From Phaseolus vulgaris (lineage: Eukaryota; Streptophyta; Magnoliopsida; Fabales; Fabaceae): a stretch of 64,000 bases of DNA. How positions within the stretch are numbered: position 1 is the stretch's first letter; the number at the start of each line of letters is the position of its first letter. The DNA lies in assembly GCF_000499845.2 (NCBI RefSeq), contig NC_023758.2, forward strand, positions 16,050,927-16,114,926, in the 5' to 3' direction. Shown piece after piece: positions 54,180 through 64,000 of the stretch. A program made the position numbers and the translations under genes. The notes beneath the pieces are model-generated. The model searched no databases. It was not told the DNA's origin and saw only the letters and a program-made list of their open reading frames with translations.

Positions 54180-55183
54180 TTTCTTCTATTTTATTTTTTT
54201 TACTTAAATCAAAGCAAAGAGTCTCAATATATACGAGCAGTACACTCATTCTAAGTCTAGCTAAAGAGACATAATGTAAAATAAATAGTCAATAAAGGCT
54301 AGAATAAGAAAAGACAAAATAAAGGCTAGACATATGTACAAAGAGAAACAACTAAGAATTAAAAAAGACAATTAGTATTAGCTTCCTTATAAAAGCCTTG
54401 TATCTATATCCTTTGATAGCCCCCGCAAGTTGGGGAGCAAATATTGATGAGACCTAACTTGGAACAAATACTCTTGAAAGATTGAAGACTTAAGGCTTTG
54501 GTATAAATGTCAGTCAGTTGCTATGTGGTAGAAATGGGAAGTAAATGTATGAGACCCTTCTTCAATTTTTTCCTAACAATGTGACAATCTATTTCTATGT
54601 GTTTCTTACGTTCATGAAACACTTTCTATGTGTTTCATACGCTCATGAAACGCTGCATTTGTTGCAATGTATCTTGTTGAGTTAATGTCACAGTATAAAA
54701 GAGATGGTTGATAAAAAGGAACTTTGAAATCTTGAAGAAAATAAGTTAGCCATTGAATTTCACATGTAACAATGGTCATTGCCCTATATTATGCTTCACA
54801 AGAACTCTTTGATATTGTTCATTACTTTTTTATTTCCAGGATATGAGGGAATTCCTAAGATACATGCTAAAACCAATCACTGTTTGTCTTGAATCACTAC
54901 AGGTGCCCCAATCACTATCACAAAAGGCTTTTAAATGAGCAGAATTGTTGGAAAAGAAAAATAAACCAAGACTCGGGCTAAGAATTCTAATTGTTGCATT
55001 ATAGTGAGCAATTGTAGGCTTATCAAGAAATTGAGAAAGCTGTTGCACATAAAAGGTTATGTCAGGTCGGGTATTAGTGAGATACATAAGTCAACCAATC
55101 AATCTTCTATAGGCTTGAACATTGTGAAAGGAACACTTCCAGTAGAAGATAATTTTGCATGATCATCAATTGAAGTAGGTGCA
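54180..55183 (-). pseudogene. Copia RNase H remnant with 3' end of the element
   Basis: The minus strand reads 'YLTNTRPDITFYVQQLSQFLDKP' and 'LKAFCDSDWGTCSDSRQTVIGFS' (54,830-55,087), the standard copia RNase H. Broken frames continue leftward through 'HIECFMN' homology to about 54,440. A polypurine-like ACTTGCGGGGGCT occurs at 54,418-54,430, with LTR-like sequence probably running to about 54,180. Its RT and the rest lie beyond the inserted element that starts at 55,184. It is heavily decayed. Confidence 0.75.
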
Positions 55184-57409
55184 TGATGACTTTTACAGTA
55201 AGTGCACTACGTTGTCAGAAGTAATAATTTGTCCCTAAGGACGAATATTGAACCCACAAGGAACAGTTGAATATTCAAGTAAAAGATTCGCTAAATATAA
55301 AATAAAATAATAAAAGTTTGTTGGAATTTTTTGTGAGGGCAATGATTGATAAGAAATACAAGTCAAAGAGTTTGTTGCTTCAAATGGAAAAATAGGGATT
55401 GAGTTTCATCTTTCTCACTCTTTAGTATTTTGATTTGCATGACAATATTGTGTCCTTTGATTGATGTTGATGCTAGTATAAAAATCATTTATATCGATTC
55501 CTCGCATATAAAATTAAGATGTTTCCTAAATATCTATTCTTCGCATATTTATAAACACAACTTATTCTTAAGATCAAACGTTGATAGCAATTAACATTTC
55601 AAATCTATTCCTAACATTCAAATATGTTAAGTATTATCGTTTAGGCCAAAACCTTAGAAGTACTTTCCAGTGAAATTTAAGATTCTAGATTATGTAAATC
55701 AAGCATTTAGAAGCAAAACAATATCAATAATCAATCAAGAACAGAATATCATGTTTAGATATCACCTCAATACATAAGAGTTTCAACAGATTATTCTCAA
55801 TCCCAAAGGGTAGAAGTAGCCATCCATGATGACTGTTACAAGTAGGGATAACAAGAAAAGAAGATCCAGGATGTTTCTCCTTGATGACTACCTCCTCTAA
55901 TGTTTCTCACACCTTCTATTCTCCCAATTGGGTTATAAGTCACTCAATGGTGTTTTCCCCTCAATCTTGCACACTAAGGTTGTGCCTCAAGCCCCCTATT
56001 TAACCACCTAATTTTCACGGGCTTAAGTGGACTCTTGCTCAAGTGAGATTTACTCTCTTGAGCGAGTAAAACGTCGAACCAACCACTGTCTCTGGCGCTA
56101 TCTCACTCAAGCGAGATATGGCTCACTTGAGCGAGCTCCCTTAGTGGTGAGATGACTCTTTTGAGCGTTTGGAAAACTTTGGTGAGGGTTGATGTAATCT
56201 TACCTTCCCTTTTTAGTTTTGTATATTCCCCTTATGTCTAGTTATCTCCATTATTTTCTATAATCCTGAAATTAACACAAATTTAGGAATAAATCGGCAA
56301 AGTAAATGAATATATTTGAATTTAAATATTAAAACAACTCAATTCTTAAACAACAAATTAAATTAGAAACTTATGATGCTTCCAAATTCAAGTATAGAAA
56401 AATATAGATACAATCAACTTCCAAGATCAAATCAAAACAAATAAATGACAATTCATTAAGGAATTTCTTCTCATATGCTCACAGGTAAGTGTTTCTCTCT
56501 ATTTTCACTGAATCATAACAAATCACAGTTCCTTTTCATTTCATCTTCGTATCACAAACATATTAGAAACATGAATCTTGATTTCCAGGGTTATAATGAG
56601 GTTGGGCTTCCAAAAAGTATTGGTTTTTAAGATAACAAAATGCACATTTTAAAGAAAAAAAACATACCTACAATCCAATTATAGCACATATGTGTTATCT
56701 AATCACCATTTTCTTTTGACTTCACATTTTTCTTCATTTTCTTTTATCACTTATTCATGATTTTCAACATGATTTTTTTCTCTTTCTCTTTTTTTTTTCA
56801 TCAATAGGAATAGATTCTTCCTATTTTCAACTTTTTAAGCTTTCACAATTTAGAACCAACGATTCCTTTTTTATGTATATTGCATCTATGTTCTGCTTCC
56901 TTAAACATGCCAAAGGGTAGGAAAATATAATATTAAAGGTTTAAAGTGCAATAATAACAAAAATTATTAGCTCAAAAGGGAAAAATAAAAATGAATTATA
57001 ATAAGATAAAGGTTAGCTATTTGGCTCTGGGTTCCTAATTAACACAAATGTCTCAATCATCTTTATCATCTTTTATGATGTAAAAAAAATATAAAAATTA
57101 AGCAACCACAACTGTCAATTTATCAACAAAACTCTCAACTATTTAAGGTTCACACACTCACTTGGTTTAATTGGTCTCATTCGTTTTTTTTTTGTCAATC
57201 TTTGTCCTATTAAATCATCCTGTTAAATTTTCATATATCACTCTATTTCTTTTTTATTTGAGAAAAATAAAACTAAAAACAAATTAAATTAAAATTGAGA
57301 ATAATTCAAGAAAATAGTGCAAGACATAAAACTAACAAACTAAGCAAATAAAACAGAAAATAAAATAAAGAATTGAAAAGAAATAAAATTAGAAAAATAA
57401 ACCATATTA
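55184..57409 (-). other. Non-coding part of the minus-strand element
   Basis: AT-rich sequence with no convincing ORF. The block around 56,030-56,160 has several 'ctc(a/g)ctcaagcgag' words in both orientations, capable of pairing with each other. The end at 55,184-55,260 has the conserved 'ccctaaggacgaatattgaa' block typical of certain plant Ty3 LTRs (20 bases given). Confidence 0.5.
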
Positions 57410-58663
57410 GTCCTCTCTTCCTAAGAAGTCATCTAAATCTGTGTTGAAATCATCATCTACAGTTGTAGATGGTCATGCTTCATTTGCTGGATTTGTCCCT
57501 CTAAATAATAGAACATGTCCCTAGGCCAAGAAACATAAGTGGAAAATAGATCGGGAGGCATGTAGGATTGGTTTTCCCTTGAGGAAAATTTTGATATATA
57601 TCTTGTTGGAGTCTCATTATCCCTCTATGATTTGCCTTTCCTGCATTTGGATGTGGTCCCATGTGGCTCTCTGTTCTAATTGCATTTGCTGCATTTGTTT
57701 CAGTATCCTATCTTCCTTGAATGTTCCAGAAGATTCTGGTTGATGGTGGGTGAATCATATATAGGAACATCACCAGCTTGTGGTGCCCATTCTTCTGCAA
57801 CAATATAGTTATTGATAATAAATTTCAAATCAATTAGAGGTCTAATTTTTACAGATGGGTTAACCTCCACACCATGGGCTACACAGAGCAGTAATAAGAG
57901 CAGGAAAACCCAAAGTACCCTTTGCCTTCTGATTGTTTTGGCCAATTTTGAATCTAGCAAATTTATAAATCTCATAACAAATAATTTTGGTAACATCAAC
58001 AAAATGATTATCTTTCAAAAGGCAATAGAGAAGATGATACCTGGGAATATTCAAATCAGACACATGGCCATTAGGTACCATATTGGCCAGCATGAAGACC
58101 ATCCAAGCTTGAGATAAAGTCTTCATGCGCTTCCTTAGTATTCTCCATGGTTTGGCAGCTAAGCTTAGTTGATAAGTTTGATTGGCTAGACAAATTTCCC
58201 TAGCCACTATATCATCATTAAATCCACATAATTGAGCTTTTAGTCGGTGATAGGTACAATCCTCATCACCTCTTAACTGCAAAGGATCACTAAAAAAGAT
58301 ATTGATGGAGTCCTTGTCAAAAGGCATCCATCTCTCTCGTACTTATGATCGCAAGACTTGGGTCCCTTCTTCTCCTGCCCAGGAATTTGCATAAAATTCA
58401 TAAACTACCTCAGGATCATACATGTTAAGAGGCTCTGCTAGCCTCATCCAATTTTGTCTTTGTAGACCGTCTAGAAATGGGTCATATTGTTCTGGTAGCA
58501 GCTGCACTCTTCTTTCTGGAATGAAGGCCCAATGCTTTATTTCTTTATATCTCTTATGTTTTTCCTTACTCCCAAATTTGTTCCGTACTGGTGGTTTTGG
58601 GGATTCCATCCTTACTCTCTTCCCTTTAGCTATTTGAGCTTATGTATTCTTTGTTCGACCCAT
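57410..58663 (-). pseudogene. Putative plant transposon protein ORF, broken
   Basis: The likely start is ATG 58,663 (MGRTKNT), with an in-frame TAA seven codons later. Open reading runs from 58,609 to a second in-frame TAA at 58,343-58,345, then on to 57,880. A frame change there leads to 'EVNPSVKIRPLIDLKF' and a C-terminal 'DDDFNTDLDDFLGRE' near 57,420. The segment 'VYEFYANSW', then 'RWMPFDKDSINIFF', is characteristic of the 'putative plant transposon protein' domain seen in plant LTR elements (Pfam PF20167-like). The function of this family is unknown. Two stops and one shift make this copy inactive. Confidence 0.65.
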
Positions 58664-59243
58664 AGTTGCAAAATTCAAATTAGGCACACCAACTTTTCAT
58701 ACATTATTGGCATTTAGCAGAATGTAAAGCTAACCCAACTAATCTCATGTAGTGCTCACATAACCCTTTTGTCAAACACTTTCCATGCATGCTAAATTTT
58801 TAATGTAAAAGAGTGATTTGGTTTTGACTAACCATTCATGCCTAAAGAACAAGCTAACAAACATGCCAATCAATTTCCATGCAATCAATTGAATCACTTT
58901 ATCCACAAAATATCTTTTCAAACCCTAAAACTAAAAAACCCCCAAATTTTGACATCTATAGCATAAATCCATGGGTTAGAAAAGAAATTAGGGCAAAAAG
59001 ATATATACGAGTACTTACCTAGCATAATGTGAACAAAGATTTGAGCTTTGAAGAGGTACAAATAATAAAGAGAGCAATTATGGGCTAGCACAATGCAGAA
59101 AACTAGGGTTTCTCACCGAAGGTTTTGAAAAAAATGGAGCCTTTAAACCCACACTCGCGTTTTTAAAAACGTTGTAAGTGGAATCTCGCTTGAGCGAGAT
59201 GGCTTCAGAGGTATCACCGTTTTTCATACTTTCTCACTTGAGA
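58664..59243 (-). other. 5' flank of the transposon-protein ORF
   Basis: Non-coding. It holds the CTCGCTTGAGCGAG palindrome at about 59,178-59,192. Homologous words recur at 56,040-56,135. The Tat LTR starts at about 59,244. Confidence 0.4.
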
Positions 59244-60075
59244 TGTGTCACCGCCAAGATGGATCATCGCCCATCGCCTAAGTAAGACATCGCCTGAGTA
59301 AGACATCGCCTGAAGAGTCAACCTGCATGACGTAAGCATTTCACAGAGAAGGGGCCCACACGAGGGGATAACCCTAATTTGGGTGGCGGCACTGTGGGTC
59401 CCTATGCGCAGAATAAATGATCAAGTCAAAAGGGCACGTGGTAATGCCCACGTGCTCACTAAAGGTATCCAGGGAAGGCTGCATGCATGACACGTGTTTA
59501 ATTAGGGCACTCGAACAGTATGATGGCGCGATAAATACAACGCTCAAGTTAAAGCCCAAGAGGCCATAAGGTTATACATTGCACTCCAGATAAGGGAAGT
59601 CCATGGGCCAGATACGCTAAGATCCTAAAGATAGCGGCGCAAGGACCTTCTCCAAGGAACCCTAGATAATAGCAGGCAACGCAGAGGTAAACCCTAGTTT
59701 TCACCTATATATAGGGCACAAATAAGCTCTAGAGAGGTACGTTTTTCACAGTTACACGAGTTTTCACCTAGTTCCCAGATAGACATACAGAGCACAAACC
59801 CTAATTGTTCTTGACGGCGCATCCGCTGAGAGCACAAGACAATTAGGGCAACACAGTTTTAGCCATACAGTTTTCAGTCATTGAGATTATTATACAGTTT
59901 CTAGTTACTTTGGTGTTTCTCGCTAGCTGACTTGATCGTCGGAGTGCAAACGGCCGCGAGGGCGCCCCTTTGTTCTTCTTTTTTCAAGTACTGACAGACG
60001 AAGCAAAACGAAGGTGCCCTAGCTCGTTAGAACAAGTCACGCATAAAGACGACCCAGGTCAACCGGCCGGAACAT
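59244..60075 (+). repeat. 5' LTR of the second Tat element
   Basis: The end (GGCCGGAACA at 60,075) is set by the primer site. The start TGTGTCACCGCC at 59,244 is the best TG candidate; two bases further (59,246) is equally possible. A near-exact 16-bp tandem duplication ('catcgcctgagtaaga') lies at about 59,265-59,310. A TATA run CTATATATAGGG is at 59,705-59,716. Confidence 0.75.
59705..59716 (+). promoter_or_regulatory. TATA box of the second Tat LTR
   Basis: CTATATATAGGG, about 360 bp before the LTR end, the only clear TATA sequence in this LTR. CACGTG-like words lie upstream near 59,438-59,455. Confidence 0.6.
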
Positions 60076-60077
60076 CT

Positions 60078-60096
60078 GGCGCCCACCGTGGGGCCG
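60078..60096 (+). other. Primer binding site of the second Tat element
   Basis: TGGCGCCCACCGTGGGGCC begins two bases after the LTR and matches the site at 29,107-29,125. The leading TGG matches the CCA end of a tRNA. The internal CCCAC/GTGGG halves are self-complementary. The primer tRNA is not assigned. Confidence 0.8.
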
Positions 60097-60177
60097 ATAT
60101 AAACATCGGTTCCACCACACAAGCTTTCAGTTCCAGATTCCAACACTTAGATAAATCGAGAGGATCCCGAGAGAGCC

Positions 60178-61299
60178 ATGACCACCCGACCAACACGCGC
60201 TAGGAGTGAAGAGATGACCCTACAACAGCTCATGGGCATGGTGCACGGGCTGCAAGACGCAGTGGCGGCCTCGAAAGTAGAACAGGAACGCATGCAGGCG
60301 GACCTTACAGCTTCTCAAGCAAGAAGTGAGGAACTCCACCGCACCAACTAGGAGTTACGCCATAGATGGCGTGGCAGAGACGAACCGGAGGCTGCATCCC
60401 CACCCAGGGAATTCACAACACCATTTTCACAAGAAATCTTGGAGACGGCAATTCCCAATACGTTCACAGGATCGAAAGCGACCTTCACGGGAATGGAGGA
60501 TCCCGAAGCACACCTCACGGCGTTCCATACACAGATGTTGCTGGTAGGTGGCTCAGACGCTGTTAGGTGCAAGCTTTTCATGAGCACCCTGACAGGGATG
60601 GCCATGGACTGGTTCATCAGCCTCCCAGAGGGCCACGTCACGTCCTTCGCCCAACTTTCACAACTATTTAGAGAACAGTACCTAGCCAACAGAACTCCCG
60701 CCCCAGTCTCGTACGATCTTTTCGACGTCAAGCAGTTCCAAGGTGAAACCCTAAAGGAATACATAAGCCACTTTGGGGAACAGGTGGTGAAAGTAGGTAC
60801 CAAGGAGGAACCCATGATTGTGTACGCATTCAAGAAGGGAGTGCATCCCGGATCTTTCAGTAAAACGCTTAACCGCAGTCGCCCCAAAACCTTCGCTGAG
60901 ATAAGGCGACAAGCGGTAGAACATATTGCCTCGAAAGGTGAAACGTACGAGAAATGTACAACCACTGTGCCAGCGCGCCCCAAGGCACAGATACGCACGC
61001 AGCCTGTTCGAGTTCACCAAGCCGTCACAGAAAGGAAACACTTTGACAGGAAACGCGCTTACGAGCCACGAAGGACTCAACCTAAGAGTCGAGTAGAGCA
61101 AGGGAGAGAAGCAAGCAAGCCGCCAAGGCACAACTTCGTGATGGAACTCAAAGATCTGATCGCGATACCCAGCATAGCCGACAGGTTGAGGCCACCGATT
61201 AAAGCTGACAAGGTGTTAGGGTCTCGCAAGTAGTCATGGTGCGAATTCCACGAGGCATTCGGGCACCATATCAACAACTGTCTGGCGCTTGGCTATCAG
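60178..61299 (+). pseudogene. Gag of the second Tat element, two in-frame TAG stops
   Basis: The frame starts at ATG 60,178 (MTTRPTRARSEEM). It meets TAG at 60,349-60,351 and again at 61,231-61,233, all in the same frame. Between them is an intact capsid ('DPEAHLTAFHTQM', 'YDLFDVKQFQGE'). After the second stop comes the zinc-knuckle-like 'WCEFHEAFGHHINNCLALGY' segment, as in the nested element's gag. The two stops are point changes; no length change is needed. Confidence 0.85.
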
Positions 61300-62322
61300 T
61301 TGGATGAGCTCGTGAAGAATGGTTTCCTGAAGGATTACTTGATGGAGAAACAGGCGGGACGACCACCAGGCTCGCAACCAGGCGGCAGTGAAGGGCAGCA
61401 GCATGAGGCGCCCGTCCTCGGTGAAATCCACACCATAGCTGGTGGGTTCTCGGGTGGCGGGTGTACGACGTCGCAGCGTAAGAGGTATGCGAGGTCCGTA
61501 ATGTCAGTGGAAGTTTTCGAGGACCATTCGCCCGATGTGGACATCACGTTCACTAAGGAAGACCTCAGGGATGTTGTGCCGCATGACAACGATCCCATTG
61601 TGATCTCGCTCGTCACGGCAGGAAGAACGGTTCATCGGGTCTTAGTCGATCAAGGGAGCTCGGCAGACGTGATGTTCTGGCCGACCTTCGAAAGGCTACA
61701 ACTATCCACAGATCAGTTGAGGCCATATGGGGGCTGCTTATACGGTTTTGCGGGTGATCAAGTCGAAGTCAGGGGATACATTGAGTTAAGAACAACGTTC
61801 ACAGATGGGACCGCCTCGCGCACGGAGAAAATCAAATACCTTGTTGTGAACGCCCCTTCAGCATATAATATCCTATTGGGAAGGCCAACACTCAATAGGA
61901 TAGGAGCTGTACCCTCCACGAGGTACATGAAGGTCAAATTACCTTCAATGGAAGGGGTAATCGTCACCATCCGATCTGACCAAGAGGAGGCAAAGAGATG
62001 TTATGAAAACAAGCTCAAGAACAGGCGATCGGTGTGCCATGTGACTACAACACCGCCTCTTGGTGCGAAGGATGCGCAAGAAAGCCGACGGGCCATGGAT
62101 GCGGCGACAGGGGGAACCGCCGAAGGCGACGTGGGTATGGACGTGACATTGGAAGCAGCCACCAAGGGCGACGTAACCATGGGAGATGTCGAGTTGAAGC
62201 CTGAGAACAACGCTGGAGTAGAGGAAGAGGAAAGCTGCCCGGAGGCCGCTAGGGAGTCAAGCATTGTGAGAGCATTGCTCGCTAGCGAGAGGAGGACTCA
62301 CCCAGTTGGAGATTGGCGGTAA
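61300..62322 (+). pseudogene. Protease region of the second Tat element
   Basis: The gag frame continues here through a conserved linker ('GEIHTIAGGFSGGGCT'), 'DVDITFTKEDLRDVVPHDND' and the protease LVDQGSSADVMFW, with DQG as in the other Tat element. A 'NILLGRPTLNRIGA' segment completes the protease. The frame then hits a TAA at 62,320-62,322. Homology to the nested element continues in the next frame from about 62,309, showing a one-base-type shift near 62,300. Confidence 0.85.
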
Positions 62323-64000
62323 AACTTTCAAGTTGGGGAAAAATTTAGACGACGGGACACAGGAACAGATCGCCAAGGTGATAGGCAGGCATCTGGACGC
62401 GTTCGCGTGGTCTGCCTCGGATATGCCAGGAATCGACCCCGATTTTTTATGTCATCGTCTAGCAATGAACCCTCAAGTCAGACCAGTCCGACAAAGAAGA
62501 AGAAAATTCAATGAAGAAAGGAGACAGGCGATCAGAGATGAAACGCAAAAACTCCTCGAGGCAGGCCACATCAAGGAGATACAGTATCCGGAATGGCTCG
62601 CCAATGTTGTATTGGTAAAGAAGAGCAATGGGAAATGGCGAATGTGTGTCGACTTCACAGATCTAAACAAAGCCTGTCCGAAGGATTCCTATCCTTTGCC
62701 AAGTATAGACGCCTTAGTGGACAGCGCAGCAGGGTGCAAGTTGTTGAGTTTCTTAGACGCGTTCTCGGGGTACAACCAAATTAAGATGCACCCCATGGAC
62801 GAGGAAAAAACTGCCTTCATGACAGAGAAGTCGTGCTATTGCTACAAGGTGATGCCTTTTGGGCTGAAGAACGCGGGAGCCACGTACCAGAGATTGATGG
62901 ATAAAGTGCTTGCACCTATGCTTGGGAGGAACGTGCAAGCTTACGTTGACGATATGGTCGTAACATCCCTGGAAAAAAACCAGCATATAGCCGATTTAGA
63001 GGAGCTGTTCGTTACGATAGCCAAATACAAACTAAAGCTGAACCCTGAGAAATGCATTTTCGGCGTGGAAGCGGGAAAGTTCTTAGGTTTCCTCTTGACC
63101 GAGAGAGGGATCGAAGCAAACCCTGACAAGTGTGTGGCCATTTTGGCAATGAGGAGCCCCGCTACGGTGAAGGACGTGCAGCAGCTCACGGGTCAGATGG
63201 CCGCCCTGTCGCGATTTGTGTCTGCCAGTGGAGAGAGGGGTCACCCATATTTCCAGTGCTTGAAAAGGAACAATAGGTTTGTCTGGACGAAGGAGTGTGA
63301 AGAGGCTTTCGTAAAACTCAAAGAGTACTTGGCAAGCCCGCCGGTCCTGTGTAAACCACAATTGGGAGTGCCCCTCAGGTTATACTTCGCCGTAACCGAG
63401 AAGGCGCTGAGTGCGGTGCTCGTCCTGGACCAAGATCAAATTCAAAAACTTGTTTATTTTGTCAGCAAGGTGTTACAGGGCCCAGAAGTGAGATATCAGG
63501 CTTTGGAGAAAGCAGCACTGGCAGTAGTGTTTTCGGCGAGGAGGTTGCGCCATTACTTCCAGAGTTTTACAGTGTTGGTGATGACCGACTTACCCATCCA
63601 GAAGGTTCTAAAGAAACCAGATGTGGCTGGAAGAATGGTAAAATGGGCAGTAGAGTTGTCGGAGTTCGACATCAAGTATGAGCCCCGGGGATCGATCAAG
63701 GGACAAATCTTCGCTGACTTCGTGGTCGAACTATCTTCCGAGACAGTGCAAGGCGCCGGAGATGGTTTTCGTTGGGTGCTCTCAGTGGATGGATCCTCTA
63801 ACCAGTTAGGCAGTGGGGCCGGGATAATTCTGGAAGGACCCAACGGCGTGTTGATAGAACAGTCCCTAAAGTTCACCTTTAAAGCCAGCAACAACCAAGC
63901 GGAATACGAGGCTCTGATCGCTGGTGTTTTGTTGGCAAAGGAGATGGGAGCAAGGGTGCTGTTGGCCAAGAGCGATTCATTGCTATTCACAGGCCAAGTA
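62309..64000 (+). CDS. RT and RNase H domains of the second Tat element (runs off window)
   Basis: Open without stops from 62,309 to the window end. RT has 'GKWRMCVDFTDLNKACPKD' and YVDDM at 62,942-62,956, and the Ty3 RNase H follows with 'LRLYFAVTEKALSAVL' and 'MTDLPIQKV'. From about 63,780 the second, archaeal-type RNase H begins with SVDGSSNQLGSGAG and 'NQAEYEALIAG'. Leu is present here at the residue that is a TAG stop in the nested Tat element. Integrase would follow beyond 64,000. Confidence 0.9.

Larger units (their letters stand above)
55184..59243 (-). mobile_element. Minus-strand LTR-type element with a plant transposon-protein ORF
   Basis: On the minus strand the right-hand end reads TAGGGAC..., then AGTGCACTTACTG...GTCATCA ending at 55,184. 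This resembles the 3' end of LTRs that in other plants precede a TGGCGCCGTTGCC primer site. Here copia sequence follows directly instead, so this is the end of the inserted element (3' LTR or solo LTR). 'ctcgcttgagcgagat' inverted-repeat words occur at 56,040-56,135 and 59,175-59,200. An ORF is at 57,410-58,663. No primer site, gag or pol is seen, so it is non-autonomous or a very long LTR. Its other end is hidden by the Tat element at 59,244. Confidence 0.55.
59244..64000 (+). mobile_element. Second Tat-lineage Ty3/gypsy element, cut by window end
   Basis: A plus-oriented element with a 5' LTR (about 59,244-60,075), a conserved primer site, gag, protease, RT, RNase H and the start of the archaeal-type RNase H. 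The protein sequence is closely related to the element at 17,780-30,014 but clearly diverged in nucleotide sequence and LTR, so it is a separate subfamily. Two TAG stops and one frameshift break the polyprotein. The 3' LTR is beyond the window. Confidence 0.93.

Overview
The window looks like a dicot plant chromosome, most likely a legume (inference from the retrotransposon types and the AT-rich, intron-containing genes, not from any search). It has two parts: dense nests of LTR retrotransposons at both ends (about 1-37,520 and 54,180-64,000), and a gene island between them (about 41,900-53,000) with two intact-looking multi-exon genes.

Left nest. Bases 168-5,180 are a decayed minus-strand Ty3/gypsy element. 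It is itself split by a 1,048-bp solo LTR (1,876-2,923, TSD TGTTG) and cut at the left edge by a Tat-type LTR end (1-167). It sits in the pol gene of a second minus-strand Ty3 element (5,190-8,920) that keeps a nearly complete gag/protease ORF. A Tork-like Ty1/copia element follows (9,080-13,494, TSD GGAAA), carrying a 797-bp solo Tat-type LTR (10,676-11,472, TSD GAGAG). The best-defined structure is a three-level nest. An old LTR is split by a CRM-like Ty3 element (14,832-34,847, TSD TTGGG, 1,032-bp LTRs). That element is split inside gag by a young 12.2-kb Tat-lineage element on the minus strand (17,780-30,014, TSD AATAT). By-eye LTR divergence (about 0.8% inner, 1.4% outer) agrees with the nesting order. 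The Tat element has a gag-protease-RT-RNaseH-archaeal-type RNaseH-integrase polyprotein broken by one TAG, plus a spliced antisense ORF and two tandem arrays in its 3' region. Next to it lies a head-to-head pair of LTR-plus-leader 5' ends (34,925-37,520).

Gene island. A plus-strand PHO1-family phosphate exporter (SPX and EXS domains, 13 exons, 756 aa) occupies 41,906-46,815. A minus-strand MMTAG2-like nuclear protein gene (4 exons, 237 aa) occupies 48,967-53,014. I traced all splice junctions and both reading frames stay open.

Right nest. A decayed copia RNase H region (54,180-55,183) is interrupted by a minus-strand element carrying a 'putative plant transposon protein' ORF (55,184-59,243). 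That is followed by a second Tat-lineage element on the plus strand (59,244 to beyond 64,000) with in-frame TAG stops and one frameshift.

I found no new defence or enzymatic system. The most unusual observations are a hairpin conserved in the leaders of two otherwise diverged CRM-like copies, the head-to-head LTR arrangement with an unplaced GC-rich spacer, the spliced antisense gene of the Tat element, and a chimeric LTR-gag reading frame created by the nested insertion.
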